From Gordoniibacillus chartarius (GTDB lineage: Bacteria > Bacillota > Bacilli > Paenibacillales > NBRC-103111): 64,000 nucleotides of DNA. The notes beneath the pieces are model-generated. The model had not been told where the DNA came from. It ran no database searches and saw nothing but the letters and a program-made list of their open reading frames with translations. The stretch lies in the NCBI RefSeq assembly GCF_042432825.1, contig NZ_JBHLWN010000090.1, positions 1-64,000 on the forward strand, read 5' to 3'. Shown here in pieces: positions 33,948 to 42,802 of this stretch (its first letter is position 1; every line of letters starts with the position of its first letter). The translations under genes and the position numbers were made by a program.

Positions 33948-34832
33948 ATGAATGATCGAAGGAGTAGAGATACGAGTTTGGAAGCAGTAACCTATAATTT
34001 AAATCAACTCGTGTTGCATATTCATTTTGTACTCAATAAAGTAACGTATCCCGGCTGGAAAGATATTCGCAATATGGTGAATGTACACAGCCTTTACTGG
34101 ATTCATGAGGGAGAAGGAACCTTCCTGACGAATACCGAACACAAGGTGCAGGCCGGGATGCTGGCTTACCTTAAGCCCGGTCTCGAGATGTCCATGCGCT
34201 CGGAGCCGCACGCTCCGCTCCGCATGACCATGGTGCTCTTCGATTGTGCAGAGGTCGAATATGATGCGGTATGGAAGGGAGTAGCGCCAATAGGGAAACT
34301 GAATCTTCCCTTCTTAAGCCGCTACGGTCAAGATCAGGTGGATGCTCTGGCGCGCTTGTTCCAGGAGATCCATCAGGATTGGTTCCCGAACAACGCTGCC
34401 GGAGCGGTCGTTTCTCAGTCTAAGCTGAATATACTGCTGCATATGCTCCATCAAATCGAGCAACCGGACTGGAGCTTGGCTGAATCAGGCGCTTTCGCCG
34501 CTTTCGAGCAAATCAAGAAACACTTGGAGAACGGATATACGGAAAACCAGCGAATTGAGCGGTTGGCCGGGGAATATAACATTTCGGCCTCTTACCTTCG
34601 AAAGCTGTTCATTAAGTACACGGGTATGGGACCGAAGGAATATCATAATCACCTGCGTAACCAGCAGGCATGCCGCTATTTGAAATTCACGGATTACCCT
34701 ATTAAGGAAATTGCGAAGCTGTGCGGTTACTACGAAGAGTATCACTTCAGCAAAATGTTCAAGCAGCTCAATGGCGTTTCGCCAAGCATTTATCGAAGCA
34801 GGCAGCGGAGCTTGGACGAACGACACCATTGA
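33948..34832 (+). CDS. AraC-family transcriptional regulator with cupin sensor
   Basis: A 294-residue regulator. Residues 1-165 form a cupin-like ligand domain (VHSLYWIHEGEGTFLTNTE). Residues about 190-290 hold the double HTH (RIERLAGEYNISASYLRKLFIKYTGMGPKEY and EIAKLCGYYEEYHFSKMFKQLNGVSPS). The ATG at 33948 has GGAAG 6 nt upstream; a TTG at 33978 behind AAGGAG is possible. It is probably a sugar-responsive regulator of the adjacent hydrolase or transporter operon; no direct target is evident. Confidence 0.88.
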   Translation: MNDRRSRDTSLEAVTYNLNQLVLHIHFVLNKVTYPGWKDIRNMVNVHSLYWIHEGEGTFLTNTEHKVQAGMLAYLKPGLEMSMRSEPHAPLRMTMVLFDCAEVEYDAVWKGVAPIGKLNLPFLSRYGQDQVDALARLFQEIHQDWFPNNAAGAVVSQSKLNILLHMLHQIEQPDWSLAESGAFAAFEQIKKHLENGYTENQRIERLAGEYNISASYLRKLFIKYTGMGPKEYHNHLRNQQACRYLKFTDYPIKEIAKLCGYYEEYHFSKMFKQLNGVSPSIYRSRQRSLDERHH

Positions 34833-34846
34833 ATATTCGTATGCCC

Positions 34847-34888
34847 AAAGAAGCCCGCGGTCAGCACGCCCGACGCAGGCTTCTTTTT
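34847..34888 (+). terminator. terminator after the AraC gene
   Basis: AAAGAAGCC (34847-34855) pairs with GGCTTCTTT (from 34878) and is followed by TTCG. Confidence 0.85.
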
Positions 34889-34989
34889 CGTTTTACCTCA
34901 AGCGAAATGACATAGTTTTATTAATAAGCAGCTGGATCGTTTATTACAAGCCGATATTGTTTTCTTACATTCCGATTTATGATGATCCG

Positions 34990-34998
34990 TGATACTAT
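34990..34998 (+). promoter_or_regulatory. possible extended -10 promoter of the YesS-like gene
   Basis: TGATACTAT (TG-n-TACTAT) with no good -35 element. It would start a transcript with a leader of about 125 nt that contains the hairpin at 35044. Confidence 0.35.
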
Positions 34999-35043
34999 CC
35001 ATACTATCTATGCTTTTGACTCATCGAACAAATAAGGAGGATG

Positions 35044-35084
35044 AACCGCCCTTGGAGCAAGCTTGCTCCCGTGGGGCGGTTTTC
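35044..35084 (+). terminator. terminator-like hairpin in the leader of the YesS-like gene
   Basis: AACCGCCC pairs with GGGCGGTT around an inner perfect palindrome GGAGCAAGCTTGCTCC, then TTTTCGC. It lies 50 bp before the coding start and after any plausible promoter, so it may act as an attenuator. An AAGGAGG immediately precedes its left arm. Confidence 0.55.
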
Positions 35085-35132
35085 GCATAAATGTGAGCAT
35101 GTATTCATACAGAGTACATCGAGGGACATGGA

Positions 35133-37526
35133 TTGGGGTGTATGTTTCTGAAGCGGATAAGATTTCGAAAGCGCAGCGTGGTTTTGACCTGGTTCTTTTC
35201 TTATCTGACAGTTCTGCTATTGCCGATTCTGATCAGCATTGTTGTCTATTACGAATCCGCCAAAACATTGGAGAGCGAAATTCACAGCGCCAGCAGCTCT
35301 TTGCTCAATCAGTTAAAGGAAATAGCGGACAACCAATTTGCGAATATGCAGCGGCTCAGCTTTGAAATGACCTGGAACATCAAAGTACAGGAGTTAATGT
35401 ACTCTAACAAGTATCAACATTATCAAAACGAGTACCGCTATGATCTGTATCAAATCACTCAGGATTTAAAAATGTACCGAAGCACGTATTCATTCATTGA
35501 CAACTTTTATATCTACATTAATTCCGCTCAGACTGTGCTGCTTCCCGGTGTTATTAGCGATGCCGAGCAAGCGTACGTGCGGGAGCATCAAGATGCCGAT
35601 TTCACCTATGAAAGATGGCGGGAGCTGATGACACGCGGCCAAACGCCAGGCTTTGTTCCCATTCTCCATATCGGCCAGGACGGCGAGAAGAGAAAGGCGG
35701 TCGCTTACCTGGAAAGCTACCGTTCCGATCAGCCGGAACAACCGCTGGGCATGAACGTGGTGATCACGGATCAAGCAAGAATACTCAGGGCACTCGGCAA
35801 TGTGGAGCTGTTCAATAAAGGACAGGTACTGATCTTAAACAGGAATAACGAAATCCTGGTTTCCAACGACGCTTCAACGCCTAAGCTTCCATCGGATTTT
35901 CCCTACGATAAGCTGACGGGGAACAGCGGCTTTTTTTACTTGAATGTTGGAGGCCAGCGGTATGAGGTATTCTATCTGCATTCTCCTCAATCCGAGTGCA
36001 AGTATATTTCCATGATCCCGAGCCGCTTGTTTTGGGAGAAGGCGGAGAAGGTCCGCAATTTCACCTATGCCAGCTTTGTCGTTAGCCTGTTAGGAGGGGG
36101 ACTGCTCACCTTCATTTTCCTGCGAAGAAATTATGGCCCGATCCGCCGGCTGCTGAGGACATTGGATGAGAAGGCCGGACATTCGGGGGGCAACAAGGGC
36201 GGGAACGAATTTCATTATATCGAAGAGACGCTGGGACATACGTTCATGAAAATGGACGAAATCACAAGTAACTTCAATCGGCACCGGTCCGTCCTCAGGT
36301 CGCATCTCATTATGCGCTTGCTCAAGGGCAAGACCGACCCGCAAATTCCGCTTGACGATTCGCTGACTGCCTACAGCATGAAATTCATTTCGGACGAATT
36401 TGCGGTCATGCTTTTTTTAGCGGAGGAAACCGACCTTTTCTATGAAAGCTATAAAGGAATGAGTCTTCAGGAAAAACAACGTCTGCTTCACTTTATCATT
36501 GCCAACGTAGTGGAAGATCTGGCCAGCCGGCGGCATGCGGGATTCGTCGCGGAAGTGGATGACGCTGCAGCGTGTCTGATCAATTTGGCCTCGGGAAGCG
36601 AGGATTCATGGAAGGACGATTTGAAGGATATCGCCAAAGAAGTGCAAAGCTTTTTGCACCGGGCATTTAAAATCAATCTTACCGTGTCCATCAGCTCGAT
36701 TCACAGCACGATACCCGGTATCAATCAAGCCTATAACGAAGCTCTTGACGCGATGGAATACAAATTGGTCATCGGCCGCAAAGAAATTCTGACCTATGAC
36801 CAGATCAGCAAGGATTTCGATGCGGGAACGCACAAAGGCTATTATTATCCGCTTTCCGTTGAGCAGCAGTTAATTAATTATGTGAAAGTCGGCGACTTTG
36901 AGAAGGCCAAGTCAACGGTTGACCATATTATGGATCAGAACCTCGGCAAGCAAATCCAGCCGGTCCAGTTAGCCAGGTGTCTGATGTTCGATTTAACCGG
37001 TTCGCTGATCAAGACGATTAATGAAATCGGCGACGTTCAGGAAACCTTCCTTGCGCAAAATCCGAAAGCGATCGAAAGATTGATGGCCAGCGAAACGATT
37101 CAAGACATGCGACATCATTTGACGGACATCTTATTGAAGGTATGCAGCTATACGTCCGCCAAACGATTAACCAACATTCAACATTCAAGGCAGCAAGCGG
37201 TTCAATATCTGGTCGAACAGGTTATTGTCTTTATCGAGTCCCATTATCAAGATGTGAATTTGAATATATCGCTGATTGGCGAACAGATGGATATGAAGCC
37301 GTTTTATTTGTCCAAATTGTTTAAGGACCAGACCGGGGAAGGCTTGCTGGATTATATCAACAAGTATCGGATTGGCAAAGCGAAATCCGCGATGCGCGAG
37401 CAGAAGCTCAGCGTTCACGAAGCTGCGGAACTTACGGGCTTTTCCGAGGTCACTTCGTTCATACGAACGTTCAAGAAATACGAGGGCATTACTCCCGGAA
37501 AATTTAAGGAAATGGAAGATCAATAA
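35133..37526 (+). CDS. membrane-anchored AraC regulator with extracellular sensor (YesS-like)
   Basis: A 797-residue one-component regulator. A basic start (FLKRIRFRKRS) precedes TM1 at about 17-40 (VLTWFFSYLTVLLLPILISIVVYY). The extracellular Cache-like domain covers about 41-305, TM2 about 308-330 and a long cytoplasmic linker about 335-690. The C-terminal AraC HTH is at 695-797 (NLNISLIGEQMDMKPFYLSKLFKDQTG and EAAELTGFSEVTSFIRTFKKYEGITPGKF). It resembles YesS of the Bacillus rhamnogalacturonan regulon. The TTG at 35133 has GAGGG 7 nt upstream; the ATG at 35142 is an alternative. It probably senses extracellular oligosaccharide and activates the binding-protein operon at 39143, now separated from it by an IS. 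Confidence 0.88.
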   Translation: MGCMFLKRIRFRKRSVVLTWFFSYLTVLLLPILISIVVYYESAKTLESEIHSASSSLLNQLKEIADNQFANMQRLSFEMTWNIKVQELMYSNKYQHYQNEYRYDLYQITQDLKMYRSTYSFIDNFYIYINSAQTVLLPGVISDAEQAYVREHQDADFTYERWRELMTRGQTPGFVPILHIGQDGEKRKAVAYLESYRSDQPEQPLGMNVVITDQARILRALGNVELFNKGQVLILNRNNEILVSNDASTPKLPSDFPYDKLTGNSGFFYLNVGGQRYEVFYLHSPQSECKYISMIPSRLFWEKAEKVRNFTYASFVVSLLGGGLLTFIFLRRNYGPIRRLLRTLDEKAGHSGGNKGGNEFHYIEETLGHTFMKMDEITSNFNRHRSVLRSHLIMRLLKGKTDPQIPLDDSLTAYSMKFISDEFAVMLFLAEETDLFYESYKGMSLQEKQRLLHFIIANVVEDLASRRHAGFVAEVDDAAACLINLASGSEDSWKDDLKDIAKEVQSFLHRAFKINLTVSISSIHSTIPGINQAYNEALDAMEYKLVIGRKEILTYDQISKDFDAGTHKGYYYPLSVEQQLINYVKVGDFEKAKSTVDHIMDQNLGKQIQPVQLARCLMFDLTGSLIKTINEIGDVQETFLAQNPKAIERLMASETIQDMRHHLTDILLKVCSYTSAKRLTNIQHSRQQAVQYLVEQVIVFIESHYQDVNLNISLIGEQMDMKPFYLSKLFKDQTGEGLLDYINKYRIGKAKSAMREQKLSVHEAAELTGFSEVTSFIRTFKKYEGITPGKFKEMEDQ

Positions 37527-37546
37527 AGCTGCAAATCGCAGCTTGT
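37526..37546 (+). terminator. short hairpin after the YesS-like gene
   Basis: AAGCTGC-AAATC-GCAGCTT is followed by GTCTTG. The stem begins in the stop codon. Confidence 0.5.
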
Positions 37547-37779
37547 CTTGGATATGCATCCGCTAGAAACTTTGAGACCGGAACGCGAATGCTCGTTTTT
37601 TCTGCCGCGACGGATAAGGCGTTCCTTTCGTATATTCATGGTTCAGTCACCTTTGAGCTATTATCCCTTCAGCTCAGAACCAGAAACGATAAGCTTTTGT
37701 TACGTGTCCACTGCAATTCATAACCGAAACTTATAAATGGTAGTCCGATGGCCGCACAAAGACAAATAGCTTCTCAGAT

Positions 37780-38673
37780 TTAAGCGGCCGATTCTAACAA
37801 AGCACCGGATAAGTCAGCTAGTGTAATGACACGGGAGTTGATGCAGGCTTGCGTCATGTAATCGAAGAAATGCTCCGTCAGCTCCGTTAAATTGTAACGA
37901 AAACAGAATTCGTCCAAGTATGCCTGCAAATAACGTCGTCCGATGCCTCGATGAGTGAGCCAGAGATTGCGACGAAGCTCTTTCCAGCGATAATGGAGAA
38001 CTTTGGGGCACTGTGGGTCATACCTGCGTGGGATGAAGGTGACTTGGGCAGCATTAGAAGAAATATGATTCTCGCGGAATGCAGCAACGGCTTGTTTAAG
38101 TATGTTTCTTCCTCTGAGATGGGAGTTATTGATGAGTTTGATTTTCATATATCGGGGCTCGATTGCGTATATCAAGGACGCGGCGATCCAAACAGGGTGC
38201 TCCTGTCGATGGCGGAAAATTGTAGGGTTATAGGGGCGCCCGTATTGTTCCGCATTCACTCGAACAATGCCGGTCAGGGGGAGGGAAGCATCCAGTTTGC
38301 CGATAGCATGACGAATTTTATGAAGAATGAGCCAGGCGGTCTTATAGGTAACGCTGATCTTGCGCCTTAACGCGACAGCGCTGATTCCTTGGGCATTGTG
38401 GGAGACAAGGTAAAGAGCGATGAACCATTTGGACAGAGGAGTGCGGCTTCCTTCCATGATCGTTCCGACAATGGGGGAAGTTTGGTGACGGCATGAACGG
38501 CATTCAAAGAGCGGCAGTCTTCGGGTTTGAGTGAGATATGCGGAGGCATATCCGCAACGAGGGCAGCGGAATCCGTCAGGCCATTTGAGATGAATCAGGT
38601 GTTTTATACATTTTTCCTCGGTTCCAAAACGCATTTGAAGCTGTTCGAGGGTCATTCTCTGTTTCGGCATCAT
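37780..38673 (-). CDS. IS1595-family (ISXO2-like) transposase, possibly catalytically altered
   Basis: A 297-residue protein. The N-terminal zinc ribbon has FRCPRCGYASAYL ... FECRSCRHQTS. The helix KTAWLILHKIRHAIG is followed by the ISXO2-like domain and the C-terminal HRGIGRRYLQAYLDEFCFRYN hallmark. In this family the first catalytic acid usually lies in a VDE-type motif; here the equivalent stretch reads GIVRVNAEQYGRP, with Asn in place of Asp. GGAGG lies 6 nt before the ATG. The frame is uninterrupted, so it is either recently inactivated by substitution or a divergent subgroup. Confidence 0.8.
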   Translation of the reverse strand: MMPKQRMTLEQLQMRFGTEEKCIKHLIHLKWPDGFRCPRCGYASAYLTQTRRLPLFECRSCRHQTSPIVGTIMEGSRTPLSKWFIALYLVSHNAQGISAVALRRKISVTYKTAWLILHKIRHAIGKLDASLPLTGIVRVNAEQYGRPYNPTIFRHRQEHPVWIAASLIYAIEPRYMKIKLINNSHLRGRNILKQAVAAFRENHISSNAAQVTFIPRRYDPQCPKVLHYRWKELRRNLWLTHRGIGRRYLQAYLDEFCFRYNLTELTEHFFDYMTQACINSRVITLADLSGALLESAA

Positions 38674-39142
38674 CCGAATCCTCCAACTACGTTTGTTTAT
38701 AAATTCAGTTTATCAAACAAATGTTCGTGTGTAAATATTAAAATGTAATTATTAAACAAATTGTGGCGAGGATGTATTGAGCCAATGGGCGGCAATGCAC
38801 TGAGTCAAAGGGCGCGATTGCACTGAGTCAAAGGGCGAGATTGCACTGAGTCAAAGGGCGAGATTGCACTGGGGTGAAAATGCTCTGAGCCAAAGGGATA
38901 TTAGCTCAAAGGGGTGCGAAGGGGGGGCCTATGGGAGCAATGACAGACATTTCAACCGCGATTTGTACTTGAAACAAGCTCGTTTTGTCAATTTTGCAAG
39001 TGGATTTGGCGATATTGCCAGCCTCGAAACGATTTTTGTCAGCGAGGTTGGCGAAAGTATCGATATACCGAGCGGGGGATCAGGCCCTATCATGAAGAGC
39101 GAGACCAGCGGTTCTCAATATCACAGGGGAGGTTCGTTAGAT
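38674..39142. other. gap between the transposase and the lipoprotein gene
   Basis: This 469-bp stretch holds an AT-rich segment with an inverted repeat (TTTGTTT...AAACAAA, 38692-38722), the iterons, the right IS end and about 230 bp of presumed original promoter region. The frame of the lipoprotein gene is open back to 38864, but no start in that part is supported. No convincing promoter was recognised. Confidence 0.6.
38777..38880 (+). repeat. 23-bp sub-terminal iterons of the IS1595-like element
   Basis: Three near-identical 23-bp units start at 38796, 38819 and 38842, each containing CACTGAGTCAAAGGGCG. A degenerate unit at 38777 and a truncated one at 38865 flank them. CTGAGYCAAAGGG also occurs in the terminal repeat at 38885. 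The units are directly adjacent, unlike a spacer-repeat CRISPR. Confidence 0.88.
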
Positions 39143-40786
39143 ATGAAAAGAAAAAAGAAGGCAGCTGCGCTCGCTGCGATCTTGATGGCGTCAAGCAGCT
39201 TGGCCGCTTGTTCCGGTAACAACGAAAGGGCTGTCAATGAGTCCAGCCCGGCAACCGGCCAAGAGCAAAGCTCGGGGGTGACCACCTATCCGATCAAAAC
39301 GGATAAAACGCTTTCCTACTGGGCGGAGATTGTCCCCAATCTGGTTGGCGTCAAATCTTCGCTTGCGGAAGTTCCGTTCTTCCAGGAATGGCAGAAAAAA
39401 ACCGGAGTGAAGCTGAACATCACTTCTCCCGTCGTCAACCAATCCAAAGAAGGACTCAACATCATGCTCGCTTCCGGAAATTTGCCGGACATGATCGAAT
39501 ACAACTGGCTGGATTTTCCGGGCGGACCGGAAAAAGCGATCAAAGACGGGTATATTTTGAAGCTGAACGATCTGATCGACAAGTACGCCCCGAACTACAA
39601 AAAATATTTGAAAGAGCATCCGGATGTCGACAAGATGGCGAAAACGGACAACGGCAGCTATTACTCGTTCCCGTTCGTACGCGGAGCCGATGAATTAAAG
39701 GTATATCAGGGTCCGATGTTGAGAAAAGACTGGCTCGATGAACTTGGGCTGCAAACGCCTACGACCATCGATGAATGGTATACCGTTCTCAAAGCGTTTA
39801 AAGAGAAGAAGGGGGCAGCGGCACCGCTCTCTTTCATAAGCGCACCAAGAACGCTTGAAAACTTGTATGGCGGCGCTTTCATCGGTGCTTTCGGCATCAA
39901 TCGCACGTTCTATTTGGACAACGGACAAATCAAGTTCGGACCGGCGCAGCCGGAATATAAGGAATTTCTGGCTACGTTCCGCAAATGGTACAGCGAAGGA
40001 CTGATCGATAAAAACATTGCGACTGTCGATACCAAGGCCATCGATGCGAATATTACATCGGGGGCAACCGGTGCCACCATAGGCAACGCGGGAGGCGGAA
40101 TCGGCAAGTGGGCGCCGCTTCTGACCGCGAAAGATCCGAAGGCCGTATTGGCGCCGGCGCCGTATCCGGTATTGAAGAAAGGCGACACTCCGAAGTTCGG
40201 GCAGAAAGATTTTGCTTTCATAGGCAATAGCGGCGGCTCTGCGGGGATGGTTGCGATATCGGCGACTTCCAAACATGCGGAACTGGCTGTAAAGCTGCTC
40301 GATTACGGGTACAGTGAGGAAGGGAACATGTTCTTCAACTTCGGTACGGAAGGCGTAAGCTACAAGATGGAGAACGGATATCCGAAATTCACAGACCTGA
40401 TTATGAAGAATCCGGACAAATTGGCTCCTGCTCAAGCTCTGTCGCTCAATACGCGGGGGAATTACAACGGTCCTTTCGTTCAAGACAAGCGCGTCATGGA
40501 GCAATATTACGCACTTCAGGAACAAAAGGATGCCCTCAAGGTATGGCAGACGGAGAACGATAAGTACGTCCTTCCGCCGGTTACGGCAACGCCTGAGGAA
40601 AGCTCGGAGCTTGCCAAAATCATGACGGATGTCGATACGCTGATCGATGAAATGACCTTGAAGATCATTATGGGTGCGGAACCGGTCGAAAGCTTCGATA
40701 AATACATGGAGAAATTAAAGTCTCTGAAACTGGATAGAGCGATTGAAATCAAGAAAGCCGCCTTGGACCGCTACAACAAACGATAA
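39143..40786 (+). CDS. extracellular solute-binding lipoprotein, module B
   Basis: A 547-residue lipoprotein. The signal MKRKKKAAALAAILMASSSL ends in the lipobox LAAC (Cys near residue 23), followed by a Ser/Thr/Asn-rich linker and a family-1-like binding domain (FFQEWQKKTGVKLNITSP, LPDMIEYNWLDFPGG, LRKDWLDELGLQTPTTIDEW). The ATG at 39143 has GGGAGG 10 nt upstream and gives a proper signal peptide. It captures sugar for the two permeases downstream. The insertion of the IS1595-like element ends about 230 bp upstream and may affect expression. Confidence 0.92.
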   Translation: MKRKKKAAALAAILMASSSLAACSGNNERAVNESSPATGQEQSSGVTTYPIKTDKTLSYWAEIVPNLVGVKSSLAEVPFFQEWQKKTGVKLNITSPVVNQSKEGLNIMLASGNLPDMIEYNWLDFPGGPEKAIKDGYILKLNDLIDKYAPNYKKYLKEHPDVDKMAKTDNGSYYSFPFVRGADELKVYQGPMLRKDWLDELGLQTPTTIDEWYTVLKAFKEKKGAAAPLSFISAPRTLENLYGGAFIGAFGINRTFYLDNGQIKFGPAQPEYKEFLATFRKWYSEGLIDKNIATVDTKAIDANITSGATGATIGNAGGGIGKWAPLLTAKDPKAVLAPAPYPVLKKGDTPKFGQKDFAFIGNSGGSAGMVAISATSKHAELAVKLLDYGYSEEGNMFFNFGTEGVSYKMENGYPKFTDLIMKNPDKLAPAQALSLNTRGNYNGPFVQDKRVMEQYYALQEQKDALKVWQTENDKYVLPPVTATPEESSELAKIMTDVDTLIDEMTLKIIMGAEPVESFDKYMEKLKSLKLDRAIEIKKAALDRYNKR

Positions 40787-40800
40787 TATTGGCACACGGG

Positions 40801-40822
40801 AGGGGGATTCTATAATCCCCCT
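40801..40822 (+). other. intercistronic hairpin between lipoprotein and permease genes
   Basis: AGGGGGATT (40801-40809), CTAT, AATCCCCCT (40814-40822), with no T-tract. Such hairpins often protect the upstream message, which would give more binding protein than permease. Confidence 0.65.
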
Positions 40823-40854
40823 GCCAGTGTTGCGGGTATGTAAGGAGTGAGAGC

Positions 40855-41757
40855 ATGCAGAAAATTGCTAAAGATTTCGCATTAAACAAATATTTATATG
40901 TGATGATGCTTCCCGTATTGATCTATTATTTCGTCTTCCACTACGCGCCCATGTACGGTGCAATCATTGCTTTCAAAGAATATACGCCGATCAAGGGAAT
41001 TCTAGGGAGCGAATGGGTAGGATTGGCCAACTTTCAGTCGTTCTTCGAAAGCTATTATTTTTGGCGGATCCTGAAAAATACATTAGTGATTAGTTTCTAT
41101 TCCATTTGCTTTGAATTTCCGGCCCCTATCATTTTAGCGATCTTGATCAACGAAATACGAAACGGCCGCTTTAAACGGATCGTCCAGTCCGTTTCGTACA
41201 TGCCTTACTTTATTTCGCTTGTCGTCATCTGCGGGATGATCAAAGATTTTACCAGCAGCGACGGCGTGGTGAATCTGATGTGGACCTTCTTCGGCGGGGA
41301 CGGTCAAGCGATGCTGCAAAAGCCGGAATTGTTCCGAGCCATATACATTATATCCGAGATCTGGCAAAAGATCGGTTGGGAATCGATTATCTATATAGCC
41401 GCACTCATGAGCATCGACCAAGAGCAATATGAAGCGGCCAGAATGGACGGGGCCGGCAGGTGGAGACAAATATGGAATATTACGATCCCCGGTATCATGC
41501 CGACAATCATGATCATGCTTATTTTGCGGATCGGCAGCCTGCTGAACGTCGGATTTGAAAAAATCATTCTGCTTTACAACCCGTCTATTTACGATACCGC
41601 TGATGTCATCTCTTCCTTCGTTTACCGCAAAGGCTTGCTGGAATTCGGGTGGAGCTACAGCACGGCCGTCGGTTTGTTTAACTCGGTTATCAATTTGTTG
41701 CTTCTGATCACAGCAAACCGGGTAAGCCGGAAGTTCAGTGAAAGCAGTCTTTGGTAA
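40855..41757 (+). CDS. carbohydrate ABC transporter permease, module B (LplB type)
   Basis: A 300-residue inner-membrane permease with six helices and the EAA loop YEAARMDGAGRWRQIWNITIPG near 203-224. AAGGAGTGAGAGC precedes the ATG. It pairs with the product of the next gene, which starts 13 bp after its stop. It is clearly related to the 27660 permease, so the two modules may take up similar oligosaccharides. Confidence 0.92.
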   Translation: MQKIAKDFALNKYLYVMMLPVLIYYFVFHYAPMYGAIIAFKEYTPIKGILGSEWVGLANFQSFFESYYFWRILKNTLVISFYSICFEFPAPIILAILINEIRNGRFKRIVQSVSYMPYFISLVVICGMIKDFTSSDGVVNLMWTFFGGDGQAMLQKPELFRAIYIISEIWQKIGWESIIYIAALMSIDQEQYEAARMDGAGRWRQIWNITIPGIMPTIMIMLILRIGSLLNVGFEKIILLYNPSIYDTADVISSFVYRKGLLEFGWSYSTAVGLFNSVINLLLLITANRVSRKFSESSLW

Positions 41758-41770
41758 AGGAGAGAGGCAC

Positions 41771-42649
41771 ATGTTGAGAAGAGGCGTTTCGGATCGAATG
41801 TTTGAAGCCGGTATTTATATTATCTTATCGGCGTTAATTGTAGTAACCGTGTATCCTATGCTGCATGTAATCTTTGCGTCCATAAGCGATCCGACATACG
41901 TGATTTCGCACAGAGGCATGATTTGGAAGCCTCAAGGAATTAATTTTGAAGCTTATAAAAGCGTATTTGCCAACAAAGCGATTCTGAACGGCTACCGGAA
42001 TACGATATTCATTGTCGTGTTCGGCGTTATCGTCAATCTGCTGCTTACGGCGATGGGTGCATACGTATTGTCGCGCAAGGACGTCTTGTGGAATAAAGCT
42101 TTCATGCTGTTTATTGTACTCACGATGTTTTTTAACGGCGGTCTCATTCCGTTCTACTTGGTTGTCAAAGAGGCCGGCTTGCTCGATTCGCTTTGGGCGC
42201 CGATTATTCCGTTTGCCATTAACACCTTCAATTTGATTATCATGCGGACATCGTTCAAGGCTATTCCGGATAGCCTGGAGGAATCCGCCAAGATCGACGG
42301 TGCGAATCACTTTGTGATTTTGTTCCGCATTATTATCCCGCTGTCGATGCCGATCATTGCCGTGATGACGCTGTATTATGCCGTTGAGAAATGGAACGGA
42401 TGGTTCTATTCCTCCATTTTCATTAAAGATCGGGAGCTGTTCCCGCTTCAGTTGATTCTCAGAGAAATTCTCATTGCGAATTCGACTGACGGGATGACGA
42501 GCGGAGCGTCCGCGGGAGAAATGTTCCAAATCGGGGAAACGATCAAATACGCTACAATCGTAGTCTCTACCTTGCCGATCTTGTGCGTGTACCCGTTCTT
42601 GCAGAAATACTTTGTCAAAGGGGTCATGGTCGGGGCGTTAAAAGGATGA
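41771..42649 (+). CDS. carbohydrate ABC transporter permease, module B (YtcP type)
   Basis: A 292-residue inner-membrane permease. The EAA loop is LEESAKIDGANHFVILFRIII near 175-195, and it ends QKYFVKGVMVGALKG, as does the module A counterpart (QKYFVKGAMIGSVKG). The ATG at 41771 has AAAGGAGAGAGG upstream. No ATPase gene follows. A terminator separates it from the glucuronidase gene. Confidence 0.92.
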   Translation: MLRRGVSDRMFEAGIYIILSALIVVTVYPMLHVIFASISDPTYVISHRGMIWKPQGINFEAYKSVFANKAILNGYRNTIFIVVFGVIVNLLLTAMGAYVLSRKDVLWNKAFMLFIVLTMFFNGGLIPFYLVVKEAGLLDSLWAPIIPFAINTFNLIIMRTSFKAIPDSLEESAKIDGANHFVILFRIIIPLSMPIIAVMTLYYAVEKWNGWFYSSIFIKDRELFPLQLILREILIANSTDGMTSGASAGEMFQIGETIKYATIVVSTLPILCVYPFLQKYFVKGVMVGALKG

Positions 42650-42663
42650 AGCATCGTTGAGAG

Positions 42664-42686
42664 GGCTCCGAAAAGGAGCATTTTTT
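42664..42686 (+). terminator. terminator after the module B permeases
   Basis: GCTCC-GAAAA-GGAGC is followed by ATTTTTT. Confidence 0.85.
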
Positions 42687-42802
42687 ACAAGCTCTTCGCG
42701 TTTTTTTCCATTCCGAAACCGTTTTCAACGTGTTACTATTTCTTCTATACCTATCCGTCATGTCAACAAACCGCAGTGATGGTAACTTAAGGAGGATTTC
42801 CT

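Larger units (their letters stand above)
37650..38912 (-). mobile_element. IS1595-like insertion element with iterated sub-terminal repeats
   Basis: A transposase gene is flanked by matching ends. The left end (37650 onwards) reads CCTTTGAGCTATTATCCCTT and continues to GCTCAGA. The right end (to 38912), read on the minus strand, is CCTTTGAGCTAATATCCCTT and continues to GGCTCAGA; about 4 mismatches in 30. No target duplication is visible beside these ends (TTCAGTCA against GGTGCGAA), so the element is old, rearranged or its tips are misplaced. Partial copies of the inner end motif are iterated at 38777-38880. Confidence 0.7.

Noticed and set aside
38796..38880. Possible CRISPR array
   Set aside because: The units are directly adjacent with no unique spacers, differ at single bases and match the end of the neighbouring IS.
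38864..39142. 93-residue N-terminal extension of the module B lipoprotein
   Set aside because: The extension would cover the IS end and bury the signal peptide; the ATG at 39143 has a ribosome-binding site and a lipoprotein signal.
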